Source of the DNA: Dactylorhiza incarnata | Lineage: Eukaryota; Streptophyta; Magnoliopsida; Asparagales; Orchidaceae | Direction of reading: 5' to 3' | DNA length: 64,000 bases | NCBI GenBank assembly: GCA_033032865.1 | Contig: JAWHQI010000024.1 | Location: forward strand, 1,860,001-1,924,000 | In this document: one piece after another, positions 42,606 through 53,655 of the stretch | How the letters are laid out: each line of letters begins with the position of its first letter | Position numbering within the stretch: position 1 is the stretch's first letter | The notes under the pieces: model-generated | What the model was told of the DNA's origin: nothing | What the model saw: only the letters and a program-made list of their open reading frames with translations | Database searches by the model: none | Translations under genes and position numbers: made by a program

Positions 42606-43608
42606 GGCTTCATTTGGCGTGGCGTTTTGCTCCGGTGCGTTTTCCCCAAATGAAACGCAGCTCAATTTTTTCATTTGGTTTTCCGCCTCCCGTTGGGAAC
42701 GCCGGCGTTTTCAATCCTTAAGGTAATTCCCCCACCTCCACTGCTACCTCGACCTCCAGTCCATGGCGTTTTCAGTGCGTGAGAAAAAAAATAACTTTGG
42801 GGGAGAGAGTGGCGGAGAAGCTTTCTAAAGATTTTGGAGGAGAAGATTTCTAAGATGGGATATGTTCTTGATACTGGTTCAGTTCTTCACGAGGTGGATG
42901 AAGCAGAGAAGCTCGAGATGCTCAGGTGGCACAGTGAGAAGCAGGTGATAGTGTTTGGACTATTGAATACCAGCATCGCTACGAGCAGGCCGGCGGCGGC
43001 GGAGCCATGCGGAAGCAGGCAGAGGCAGGGCGGAGGCACGACTCCGCCTCCGCCGCCTCCGCCGCCTCCGCCAAGCTCCAGCACCTCCTCCTACTCCTCC
43101 ATTCGGAGGTCACCGCCGTTGAGAGCCAAGGCATGGCGGAGGCAGGGCGGAGGCGGCAGGCATGGCGGAGGCAGGTGGGAGGCGGCAGGGCGGCGGAGGA
43201 AAAAAATAATAATAATGCTGTTCATATACTATAGAATGAACAGTCATGTTTAAAAACTTATATAATAATAAAAAACTTATATTTATATTTATATTTATAT
43301 ATATATATATATCAGAAAAAATAATTTAAAAACTTATATAATAAAAAATATTTTATAATAAAATTTAAAATAATTAAAAAACTTATATAATAAAATTTAT
43401 TTTATAATAAAAAATATTTTATAATAAAATTTATTTATAAAACGTCACCGCTGTTTTGCCAAATGATTCTCCGTTCTGAACAACTCTGCAAACACTAACT
43501 ATCCAAACAGAACTCTATTTCCAGCAATCAGTTTCCAACAGCTCCATTTACAAACCTCCATTTACAACACCTGCTTTTACAACCGCAGCCGCTCTCCCAA
43601 ATGAAGCC
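42606..43608. mobile_element. PIF/Harbinger-like non-autonomous element, 1003 bp
   Basis: Terminal inverted repeat GGCTTCATTTGG / CCAAATGAAGCC with a 3-bp TAA duplication (42603-42605; 43609-43611), the PIF/Harbinger signature. Removing it joins the palindrome array of the solo LTR. It contains a PPR-DYW gene piece (42855-42971), a GC-rich CCG/GGC region (42980-43200) and an AT-rich stretch, but no transposase. Confidence 0.8.
42855..42971 (+). pseudogene. Captured fragment of a PPR-DYW protein gene
   Basis: 39 residues, MGYVLDTGSVLHEVDEAEKL then EMLRWHSEKQVIVFGLLNT, match the start of the DYW domain of plant PPR RNA-editing factors (consensus GYVPDT-x-x-VLHDVEEEEK...L-x-x-HSE-x-LA-x-AFGL). 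Only this segment is present, inside the MITE; beyond AFGL-like sequence it runs into low-complexity GCC/GGC repeats. It is not a gene in itself. The donor gene lies elsewhere. Confidence 0.75.
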
Positions 43609-44076
43609 TAAAGCTCTCGACTCCTCCTTCTTAGGCGTTAAGCAATCATCAGTCATTCGACGCTTTCTAACTGTAGGAGTCGAGCAATGTATAGGGGCTC
43701 GACGCTTCTTAACTGTGCCTTCATATCTAGACTCCTCTTGTTGGCGTAAAGCTAACTGAAGTTCTGTCGACACATCTCTTTCAACGGCGTCGAGCGATAT
43801 ACCTTGGCTCGACGCTTCCAAACTTGGTCTCATAACTTCAACGACGACCTTGTCTTTTTGAGCAGTAGACATGAGTCGACGCTTCTGGGTCACAGGCGTC
43901 GAGCAAAGTATGGTATCTCGACGCTTGTGAACTTGGATGAATTCCTTGAGCATTTTGCCTGACCTGATTTTCTGCACAAAGATTCTAAAAAGTATATCAA
44001 ATACATTCTGAGATATATCTTTGACTTAGGAATGAACTTCTCCAAATCTAAGACATTGTGGACAATGGTCCCAACA

Positions 44077-44844
44077 GATATCAGACACTTTTTGCACCTC
44101 AGGTTACTCGAAAAGTTTCTGCGGAAGCAAGCGTGGACAGTCAGCCCCAAATAACCCCGCTGGGGGGCAGATGAAGGAGAAAAGCGCCCGAGAACCCTTC
44201 ATAGCAGTAGGCAAGCCAACCATTCCTTACAGCGTGAGCACCTAGCCAGGTCCATCAGTACATCATCGCAACCATTAGGGAACTCCCCACAAAGGTGAGC
44301 AGGATATTAATCGACAATGATGTGGCCACTAATGTCCTATTCTTGTCAACCCTGCTCTAACTCGGACTCTACAATAGTGACATCAAGCTAGCAAAATACA
44401 ATGTCTGCGTCGCTAGAACCCCCAACCCCAGTCGTAGAAAGCATCTTCCTCCCTGTGACTAGGGAAGTTTCCGGATCAAGTTACCTATGATGTTTAGTTT
44501 TCCATCATACAAGCCAACTCCAGCGTACAACACCATACTTAGAGGTCCGGTGCTGAGCGCACTATGGGCCGACGCCTTTGCAGAAGGCATATTAGTGGAA
44601 ATTCTCATCCAAGGCAGGATAGGGGACAAGACACAGGGCCACAACATAGCTCGTGCTTGCTACTACCCTTAGAGTCATCTTTAAATAGAAGAGTGCATGA
44701 GATTCTATGTCTGCCTCCCTCGCAGCCAAAGTGTCATGTATCTAATTTATTTTCATCATTATTGCAATTGATTTATGACCCCATTTCCAATACATGTCTC
44801 TGGAGACAGACAACTGGTAAGTGGTACAAAGATCTCTCTACGCC
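44077..44844 (+). pseudogene. G0 gag end and protease scrap
   Basis: 44077-44135 reads RHFLHLRLLEKFLRKQAW, the end of gag after the zinc knuckle. Near 44296 the frame reads VSRILIDNDVATNVLFLSTLL, a decayed aspartic protease (DNGS changed to DNDV). Later sequence to 44844 shows nothing recognisable. Confidence 0.5.
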
Positions 44845-45720
44845 TTAATTGAGTGATGATCTTCGACACCCCCTCACACCGAGAAAGAAGCTCACCCTAG
44901 CGACGACCATTTGGTGCTGACACCAAGTGGAAAGCTCACTTCCGGTAAGGGGTACAAATTTCCCTCTACTCTCTAATTGACCGACAATCTATGACTCCCT
45001 CACACCGAGTAGGAAGCTCACCTGAGTAATGACCCTCTGGTGCCGACACCAAGTTGAAAGCTCACGACCGGTAAGTGGGACAAAGGTCCATCTACGCCCT
45101 AATTGAGTAATGATCTCTGGTGCCCCCTCGCACTGAGTAGGAAGTTCACCCGAGCGATGAACATTTGGTGCCAACACAAAGAAGAACACAACTGGTAGGG
45201 GGACAAAGGTCCCTCTACACAGTAATTGAGATACGATATCCGACGCCCCATTAATCTGAGCAGGAACCCACCTGAGAGATGACCCTTTGGTGTCGAAACC
45301 AAGTGGAAAGCTCACAACTGGTAAGGGGCAAAAAGGTCCCTATACATCCTAATTGAGTGATGTTCTCTGGTGCCCCTCGTGACGAGCAGGAATCTCACCC
45401 GACGATGAACCTCTGGTGCCGACAACAAGTGGAAAGCTCACAACTGATAAGGGGGACAAAGGTCTCTCAACGCTCAAATTGAATGAGGATCTCTGGTTCC
45501 CCCTCGCGCCGAGCAGGTGGCTCACATGAGTGAAGACCCTTCGGTGCCAACACCAAGTGGAAAGCTCACAACTGGTATGGTGGACAAAGGTCCCTCTACG
45601 CCCTAATTGAATGACGATCTTCGGCACCCTCTCGCACCGAGCAGGATGCTCACGGAAATAAAGACCCTCTAGTGCCGACACCAAGTGAAAAGCTCACAAC
45701 CGGTAAGGGTGGACGAATGT
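44845..45720. repeat. Tandem repeat, about 125-bp unit, seven copies
   Basis: Units begin near CCTAATTGAGTGATGAT at about 44845, 44974, 45098, 45223, 45348, 45473 and 45604 and contain GCCGACACCAAGTGGAAAGC and GGTAAGGGGGACAAAGG phrases. Copies are diverged. Located in the non-coding 3' part of G0. Confidence 0.85.
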
Positions 45721-45724
45721 TCCT

Positions 45725-45985
45725 CTATGCCATCTAAGCGTCTACCTTTGGCACTAACGCTGAGCGATGACCTATGAAGCCAAGGGTGGACAAAGGTCCC
45801 TCTACGCCATCCGAGTGTCTACCTTCGACAATAATTCTGAGTGACGACCTCCAGAACTAATCTTAAGAAACAAGCTCGCCGACCCCCAGCCAGGGAGGAC
45901 GAAGGTCCCTCAATGTCATCCGAGCATATACCTCTGACACTAATGTCGAGTGATGACCTTCAGAATTAATCTTAAGCAACAAGCT
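45725..45985. repeat. Second G0 tandem repeat (about 110 bp), first part
   Basis: Units with GTCTACCTTTGGCACTAACG and GAGCGATGACCT at about 45740, 45819 and 45928. The array is split by the L solo LTR (45991-50911) and continues at 50917. Confidence 0.8.
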
Positions 45986-48479
45986 TGCCATGTAACATAC
46001 CCAATCCTTCTAGACCCCTAGTTGGTATTAGGGCATGGGTGGTGTGCTGAGTGACCACTAAGGCCCTTGGACCAAGTGGAGTGTGCTAAGTGCACACCAA
46101 GGGCACAAAATCAACATAGCCCAATACCACTCCCTTAGGCCAATTGACCCTCAATTCACCAAATTGACCTCCCCCATACCACCCTAACCACTAAGGAAGA
46201 CCATTACCTTGAGAGTTGCACTTGGGTGAGACCCAATTGCATGAAATTGACCAAAGTCAACAATAGGTCAACATTAACCAAACTAAGTCAATTAGGGTTC
46301 AATTGACTCTACGTGTTCAAACTGACCTTAACACCACACTCTAAACACTTTAAGGAACTCATTGGACCTAAAAGCCCCATCGCATGCTCAACCAATTGAC
46401 CAATTTGACCAAAGTCAACTCAAGCTTAATTTAGGTCAAAATCACCCCCCTTTGATTAAATTGAACCAATTGGATCCCCACCATGGACCAACTAATGTTG
46501 GGTGATGTTAAGGGACCCATGACCCCCAAGTGGGGTCAACCCACTCACCTTGGTTGACCAAAGTCAACCATGGTCAACATAGCCCATTAATGGTGAAATT
46601 CCAAGCCTAAATTGAGTGGAACCCCAACACCCATCAATTAACCATCTTTCATGGACCTAGGTCATGCCATCATCAACCTTGGACTAAACCCAAAGCTTAG
46701 GATTGATTAACCAAATAAGAGGGGGACAAAAAGTGGTTTAAAAAGCAAAAGCAAAAGCAAAAGAAAAAGCTAACACCCCCTCCTCTACACTCCTCCTCCA
46801 ATCAGCCTAGGGGTCTCCCCTGATTACTGTGGGTCTGGGCTTGACCCCGGTGGAAGCAAGGGGCCAGCTGGTGCAGGAGGGTGGCAGCCATGAGAGGACC
46901 GAGGAGGCCTAAGTTCAAAACATGTAGAGGCCTCCCCACTTCAATTCAACCACACCACTAGCTTCAGTAGGTCGAGAGCAGTCGAGAATGGCACCTGGAC
47001 GGCACCTGGAGCAGAGCTTTAGCTGGAGAATCAAGATCGGGTTTTTTGCGGGGTCGCCGGAGCAAGGAAAATCCATGGCCAACCATCGCCGAAGCCGCCG
47101 CCACGCACCAATAGTGGTTCGTTTCTCCTCCCCTCCCCCCATGCTAGCTTCTCATCACAAAATGCTGAAGGATCGGGCTCAATTGAGCCCGGATCCACCT
47201 CCGAAATCCATGGATTTCGGCTCAAAACGAGACACCCAGGATCGCCGGAAAATGCCCCCTCCGGCCGCCATGTCGCCGGGAGTTGTAGCCCCGACCACCA
47301 CGAAGGTGGTGGCGGTGGTGGCCGGCCGTGGTGGCTACCAGGTGGCCGGGAAATGAGGGAGTAACTCGGCCCAGCACGGGAGAATCCCAGCCGTTGGCTG
47401 AGGAAGAAGACGACGGCGCTGCCGTTAGATCTGCGCCAAGATTCGTGCAGATCTCATATTTTCTTTTTTTATTTAATTCAATAGTTAGATTTTCTGCCTC
47501 TAATATTCAGTCCACTTCAATAATTAATTAAGGCCTCTTAATGGCCGAATTAGAAAAAGTGCCCAACATGAAAGTTGTAGGCCTTGATCTTAACTTTCAG
47601 TAGGGCTTAAGTTCAGGTCATTTGGTGACCTACAGCTCCCTAGGGAGCTGTTTTACTAGGACTGGTCCTACACTAGGTCAGTCCACTAAATTAATTACCT
47701 AGGTCAAACCCTTCAAGCTTTGGAGCTGTGCTTTTAACCATGGGTTGATATGCCCTAGGGGCACATCCTACCAAAGGGACAGCCCTTGGTGGACACTTTT
47801 ACCTAGGGTTTTTGTCGTAGTTAGAATATTTAAATTAAGTTGATTTTTGGGGCATATGATGTCCAAATGACACCAAACTTTGGTCGCATGCTCTTTTGTA
47901 CATGATTAGTGCCTACCCAAAATATCACTCCATTTGGATTTGATTTGATATGGAAAATGGGAAACCCTAATGAGGTCCTTTAAGGGTCAAATTAGGGTTT
48001 AGATCATTTTGAGGGTTGAGTGTGTTAGCCTCCTCCCATCATGATGGCTATGTGGGTATGGATATGCAAATGCATGTGACACACTCTATTGGTCCATTTG
48101 GAGCCATTAGGGTGGTGTGACCTAAAACCCTAAGGGTAAACCCTTAAGGGTGCAAGGTGAGATTTGTGAAGGACATAGGACCAAAGGTTCTTGCCTTGGC
48201 TCAGAACTTTGTGGTTATGTTTTTAAGAGCATAAAATGTCTTAGATAATTTAATGGAAATTTTTAGAGGCACTTAAGTTTTTTTTCTCCTAAATAATGAG
48301 AGTGTCACCCTTTTCCTTAATAGAATGAAATGCATGGTCATATGACCTTGTATGGTTTTGAAACTCTATCAGTGGATGAATATGGATGAAAATGGACTAT
48401 AGTAATTTTGTTATGAATTATTGAAGTATTATACCTTGTGTAGGAAATTTTAAGTGCTTGCTAGCTTAAGGGAATTTAA

Positions 48480-48975
48480 TTTTAAAAAATGTCAAATCAT
48501 GGGGCAAAATTATGAAACTTGGTTATCTGTCATTCAATGTTATTATATACCCATGATAATTATTTGGAAGCTTGTAAAATTATATTTCATGTACCTCATG
48601 TAGAAATTGGAATTTACAACACTTGAGTATTAATTCATTTTAAAATGTCAAATCATGGGGAAAAATTGTGAAACTTGGTTATCTGTCATTCAATGCTATT
48701 ATATGCCCATGATAATTATTTGGAAGCTTGTAGAATTATATTTCATATACCTCATGTATAAATTGGATTTCTCAACCCTTGGGTATTAAATCATTTTAAA
48801 ATATCAAATCATGGGGAAATGTTGTGATACTTGGTTATCTGTGATTTTGTGTTCATATATGCCCATGACAATTGTTTGGAAGCTTGTAGATTTGCTCTTC
48901 ATGCACTTCATGTAGAAATTGGAATTTACGTCACTTGGATATTAAATCTTTTTAAAATGTCAAATCACATGGTAA
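48480..48975. repeat. 156-bp tandem repeat inside the L LTR
   Basis: The phrase GTCAAATCATGGGG recurs at 48491, 48647, 48803 (changed) and 48959 (partial), exactly 156 bp apart; three units plus the start of a fourth. Confidence 0.9.
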
Positions 48976-50360
48976 TGACACAATATTTTGGCAGAGGACT
49001 CTAGTTCCCCATTTGGACACTTGGTAATTTTTGTAGAATTTTCAGATGTGAAATACTATTTTTCCTAATTATAGTGACATTTTGGTAATTACACAACAAT
49101 GATGATTTAGTAGTCCAAATCACACCCTAGGGTCATGTAACTAAGTGAACCACCTTTCTATTGGATATTACCTTACTGATAATTTTCATGTAGCATGAGG
49201 AATCATTTTGAGGGTAGTTCATGTGTACTTTGACTTAAGGCCCTAACTACTTTAAATTATATTAAATACCAATTTAATATGGAAAATTATAAAAATTGGA
49301 ACATAACTTCTTAAGGTCAGTGGGAGCCTAGGATAATTATTAGAGACCTTGGTGATGAGTCTTATAAGGATTCCCTTATGGGGTTGATGGATAGTTCAAC
49401 TTAGTGGTCTGCGTTTAGTAAAAACAGAATTTTTAGTTTTAGACAATTCAGACCCCTACGTAGTGTTTAGGAGTTATATCCAATCAGTAAATGAGTTATA
49501 GTACACCATGATTCAAGGAGGGTCAATCCTAGGGTTAGTTGTGAGGTTGTGTTAGGGTTAGTATATGAGGTGTGCAGACACGTCCAACCCGATTGGGTGG
49601 GACGGGAGATGAGCTAAGTCACTTTAACTATATGAAATGATGAGGGGTGAACCAAACGTTAATCACCAACTAAAGTAATTGTCTTGAGGAGGATATTGGG
49701 GTTGATCCCATTGATCTGTAGTACCGTTAGGGGCCCCTTACGGAGTACACCGCGGGAAGTCCAAGATTCACCCCAAATATATCACTAACTAAATTGTAGG
49801 AAAGAGTAGCCTAAGTAGGTCTGCAAACTGGTATGGATCTCCTCCGGGAAGGAGATGGGTTGGATCATCTTGTGTGTTAGACCCTGAGCCGGAAGCTCGG
49901 GTGGACTTGTTAACATCTGTTTCTTATGCAAATAGTGGCGAGTCTTCGGTACTAGGCCAGTCGTGTCACCGACGGTAGTACATTGACTCAGGTGAGGGTG
50001 AGGTTTAGAGGGCCGGTAAGTTTGAGTACCGCGGTCTGGAGGACAATCCCTAATAACCCACCCCGACCTTAAAGTCAGGTGGATTCCAGCAAGAGTACGC
50101 AGGAGCTCCGCTGTTGTGTTCTTAGCGTTGAGGCGTACATGAGGTCTAGGCTTGGTAGTGACCATACCCGCCTAGGATGTGGAGTGCCCGATCCACTGCC
50201 ACCGTAAGCCACGACGGTCGGTACCCGAAAGGTTGGCTTCCTTTCAAACAAATTGGGAACTATAAAGGTCTGTGCGCATGGAGTCGTGTGGGTGAGTTGC
50301 ATTGTATGGCTGCATAACACACATCATAAACATAGCATAACATAACGCGCATCTGCATAC

Positions 50361-50451
50361 CCCATCATATAAATTAGTATGGGCTCTTTTATATGATGGG
50401 TTACCTGGACATCTTAACTTATATGTCGTATGGGCGTTCATATAAGTTAAG
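50361..50451 (+). other. Conserved double hairpin of L-family LTRs (sense copy)
   Basis: Hairpin 1: CCCATCATATAA (50361-50372) with TTATATGATGGG (50389-50400), 16-base loop. Hairpin 2: CTTAACTTATATG (50413-50425) with CATATAAGTTAAG (50439-50451), 13-base loop. Both loops contain GTATGGGC. Confidence 0.85.
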
Positions 50452-50916
50452 GTACAAATCTGTGATGGTAGTTTAGTTTTACTTACTGCACCGCATTTTC
50501 TTTCCTTTACTGCTTTACTTTATGCTCTACTTTACTGTCATTTACCGGCACTATACTGCTAACTAGTTTTACTGTTTTACATATACCTGCTAGATTTTTG
50601 CCTTGTCACCTCTTCCTTGTTTACCCCTTGTTGTGCCCTTTTTGCTTGTACTTCTCTTTGGACTTTCTGTTTTTCATTATATATGATGCTGTGATATTGT
50701 GGACATGCCTTCATTCTGTACTTCCTTTTATGCCATATTTTACTTATGAACGTATAGCCGACAGAGTTGGTGCTGAGCGGTGTTAGCCAACCCGGGTGTT
50801 GGAGACACCGCAAGGCAGCGATTCTGGGCGAAGATCCACCTCAACCGTGCGATACGGGAGAGGTTCGAGTTTTCAAGTACCCGAGCGGGTTTTGGAAAAA
50901 GAGATTTTACATGCCA

Positions 50917-51640
50917 ACCCCCCCGGTATGGGTGGACAAAAGTCCCTTTACGCCATCCGGGCGTCTACCTCCGACACTAACACTAAGCGACGACCTACAA
51001 AACTAATCTTAAGCAACAAGCTCGTCGACCCCCGGCAAAGGAGGATGAAGGTCCCTCAATGCCATCCGAGCGTCTAACTTTGACACTAGCGTCGAGCAAT
51101 GACCTCCAGAACTAATCTTAAGCAACAAGCTCGCTGACCCCTGACAAAGGCGAACGAAGGTCCCTCAATACCATCCAATCATCTATATCGTGCACTAACG
51201 CTGAGTGATGACCTCTGAAATTAGACTTAAGCAACAATCTAATCGATCCCCGATAAGGGTGGATAATGGTCCATCTATGCCATCCGAGCGTCTACCTCTG
51301 ACACTACTGCTGAGCGACGACCACCGAAACTAATTTGGAACAACATGCTGACCAATCAATGGTAAGGGAGGACAAATCTCCCTCTACGCCAAATCGGAAC
51401 GTCATCCTTCGACACTAATGTCGAGCGATGACCTCCGGAGCCAACTCACAACAACATGCTTACCAATCCCCAGTAAGGGTAGACAAAGGTCCCTCTACGC
51501 CATATCAGAATGTCAACCTCCAGCACTAACGCCGAGTGATGAACTCCTAAGCCAACCCTGAACATCAAGGTCACCAATTCCCGGTAAGGGCGGGCAAATG
51601 TCCCTCTACTCCGTGTCCAAGCGAAAGCGATCTGTATACA
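50917..51640. repeat. Second G0 tandem repeat, continued
   Basis: About six more units of about 110 bp with GTCTACCTCCGACACTAAC-like and GACCTCCAGAACTAATC phrases, at about 50965, 51075, 51182, 51290, 51399 and 51513. 51641-51837 is unassigned sequence before the 3' LTR. Confidence 0.8.
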
Positions 51641-51837
51641 ATTAATCGCAGGAATCACCCCTCAATGTTAACATAAGAGCCATCATCCTCTGAGGATAAT
51701 GCCAATAGCTAGCTCAAGACACAAGCGCCGACATCTAGAACCAACGGAAAGTGATTAATTCATGGCCACACAGGGCACGCCAATTCGCCTAAGTAAACTC
51801 ACAAAGCAGCCAAAGGTTTTTGTCGAACCGAAGGTTT

Positions 51838-52904
51838 TGTCACGCCCTTACCGGCTCGTCAAGATGAGCGTGCAGCAGGCTCTTCCTCGCATAATTCTGA
51901 GTTCTTATGGTTCCACAATAGGACGCCAGAATGCTCGGTTAGCACGCCCGCAAAAGCTTCACGCACGCTGGGTATGCACTCACAAGACGGGCGTAAGTCA
52001 CGCCCAAGCGAGGACGCCCTAGCCCACGCGCACGCAACACATATGCACACGCAACACATACGCATGCACGAGGGACCGTAGCGCATCTACATGCGCGCAT
52101 GCGACACATCTGCACGCGCGCCCGCAATGCATCTGCATGCGCAACACACACTCCTAGCGTAAACACGCGCACATGCTTCCAGCTCTCACGCTCTCCCAGC
52201 GCGCGCGCTCTACCACCGTGCACGCTCTCCCAGCGTGCAAGCTCTCCCAGCACGCGCACCCTCTGCAGCCTGCCGTTGTTGTCGTCCGCTGCTGTGCCAA
52301 CTCTGGAGATCCTACCCGGGCCGCACGGACCGCCCATAGGGCATCAACGTTGTTTTTAGAAAATTGGTGATCCATGTGACCAGAATCGGGTGTTCTCATT
52401 CGTTAGTTCAAATTCAAGAGGGCGTAATTACCGACGTGCCGCCTAGAAAAACAATAAAAAGGCTCATAGACGTTCATTTGAATACAGACAATGAAAGAGA
52501 GAAGACAGAGCTCTGAATTTTTCTAGTGAAGACTTGACACTCTGTTCGCTCTCCCGCTCAAAATTCACTCTGCTCTCTACAGTGCCCACTCCAGAGACTG
52601 CTCCAGAAGCCGCTCCTACAAGTGCTAAGTAAGTCTTTGTTTTTTTTCTCTTTCAAGAACTTGTAAATGGAGCGATTGTCTGTCACCCTCCTGAATATTC
52701 AACACTTATAACTTTCTGCAAATTAGTGGATTTGGTCGGCATCGTACCGACCACATGGTTTTTTCCCTTTCCAATTTTTTCCACGTAAAACGTCTTGTTG
52801 TTTCTGCTGTTAGTTTTCTTTTAACTGTTTGCGCACTTGACTCACTTTTGAACTAAGGCGATTTGATTTTTTCGGACCGGGAGAGCGCTAAGCGACCCGC
52901 AACA
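51838..52904 (+). repeat. 3' LTR of G0
   Basis: Partner of 22355-23169, about 250 bp longer. Part of the difference lies in a run of ACGCAC/GCGCGC-rich repeats at about 51950-52260 that creates several spurious open frames. Ends CCCGCAACA. Confidence 0.65.
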
Positions 52905-53141
52905 GACCTGAATCATCCATTACAAGAGCAAAGGGGAGTGTCACAGTGGATTCATGGAAGTGCGGATAGATTCTTTACCTTTCTGTGGAGATTCAAGAAT
53001 CAGAGGAGCGGTAAAGCTTCTCGAGCCTATCAACGTCGAGGCTATGACAAACCTTGAACGTCGTCGAGCATCTCCTGGCAGCTGATTTGACATGCACTGA
53101 TAATCACTAAGTTTTAAATCCTTTTGCTCATCATATTCGTT
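52905..53141. other. Unassigned unique-looking sequence
   Basis: Follows the G0 LTR and precedes the hAT target site. A plus-strand frame (SQWIHGSADRFFTFLWRF) is open but not recognised. Confidence 0.3.
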
Positions 53142-53655
53142 ATTGCCATTAGCCCTGTACATAAAGCCCGATCGGGCCGGCCTGGACCGGGCCCGATCGG
53201 GCTTTTTACTGTATCGGGCCGGGCCGGCCCGGTCCTCCACTGGAATCGGGCCGGCCCGGGCCGGGCAGGCAGCACATAAGTGCTGCCTGCTCCGGCCCTT
53301 CAGGCCGGGCCGGGCAGGACCGGGCCGGTCTCGGGCCCGATCCGGGCCGGCCCGGTTTTATTTGTTTTTAAAATAAATTTTTTTTTATTAAATTTATTTT
53401 TATAAATAATTACATAATGAAATATTTAACACAAATTTTAAAAAATTGAAAAAATTTAAGCTTACACCAAAAATTTGGAACAATATGAACAAAAAATTTT
53501 ATTAATATTGAAAATTTGGAACAAAAAAATTACAAAATTTAAGTTATACATTTGTACAAAATACAAAATTGAAAATACAAAGCTATGATTCTTATAAAAT
53601 TTAATTAAAAAATTTACATATTTTAAAAAAATTACATTTAGATTGGACTGCGGAT

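Larger units (their letters stand above)
41465..44076 (-). repeat. Solo copia-type LTR carrying a MITE
   Basis: TGAAAGACTT...GGTCCCAACA on the plus strand, flanked by a perfect GATAT duplication (41460-41464; 44077-44081). Net length without the MITE is about 1.6 kb. It has a G-run (about 41502-41533), a TATA box (42371-42378, minus) and inverted-repeat units CTCGACGC/GTCGAGC (42517-42590 and 43612-43925). No internal domain remains, so it is the product of LTR-LTR recombination. Confidence 0.9.
45991..50911 (+). repeat. Solo L-family LTR, 4.9 kb
   Basis: Starts TGTAACATACCC and ends GATTTTACA with a perfect TGCCA duplication (45986-45990; 50912-50916), sitting inside the G0 tandem array. 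No internal LTR pair and no gag or pol are seen over 4921 bp, so it is best read as a solo LTR of an unusually long-LTR gypsy family. It holds a 156-bp tandem repeat (48480-48975) and the double hairpin (50361-50451). Related copies lie at 15397-16870 and 61140-64000 in reverse orientation. Small open frames (46915-47531, 49785-50441) have no recognisable domains. Confidence 0.75.
22355..52904 (+). mobile_element. G0: decayed Ty3/gypsy element split by four insertions
   Basis: Related LTRs (22355-23169 and 51838-52904) flank gag remnants (23379-23477, 41215-41464, 44077-44450), a protease scrap and long tandem repeats (44845-45985, 50917-51640), all on the plus strand. No RT or integrase is seen. 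Subtracting Tat-B, the GATAT solo LTR and the TGCCA solo LTR with their duplications leaves about 5.3 kb, so G0 was probably non-autonomous. No clear target duplication is visible, and the LTR starts are placed by alignment to each other, so outer limits may be off by tens of bases. Confidence 0.6.

Noticed and set aside
42834..43253. 139-residue open frame with polyproline tract as a host gene
   Set aside because: Only 39 residues match a DYW domain; the rest is GCC/GGC repeat inside a MITE bounded by TIRs and TAA duplication.
46915..47531. Genes inside the L solo LTR (GC-rich island 46840-47350)
   Set aside because: Frames on both strands overlap, none has a recognisable domain, and the region lies inside a TSD-bounded LTR. 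A captured gene piece cannot be excluded.
52099..52399. Open frames rich in Cys/Ser/Arg near 51859-52399
   Set aside because: Produced by ACGC-type repeats in the G0 LTR on both strands.
52863..53240. Host exon in the 237 bp between the G0 LTR and the hAT element
   Set aside because: Open on both strands but no recognisable protein, splice sites or start context.
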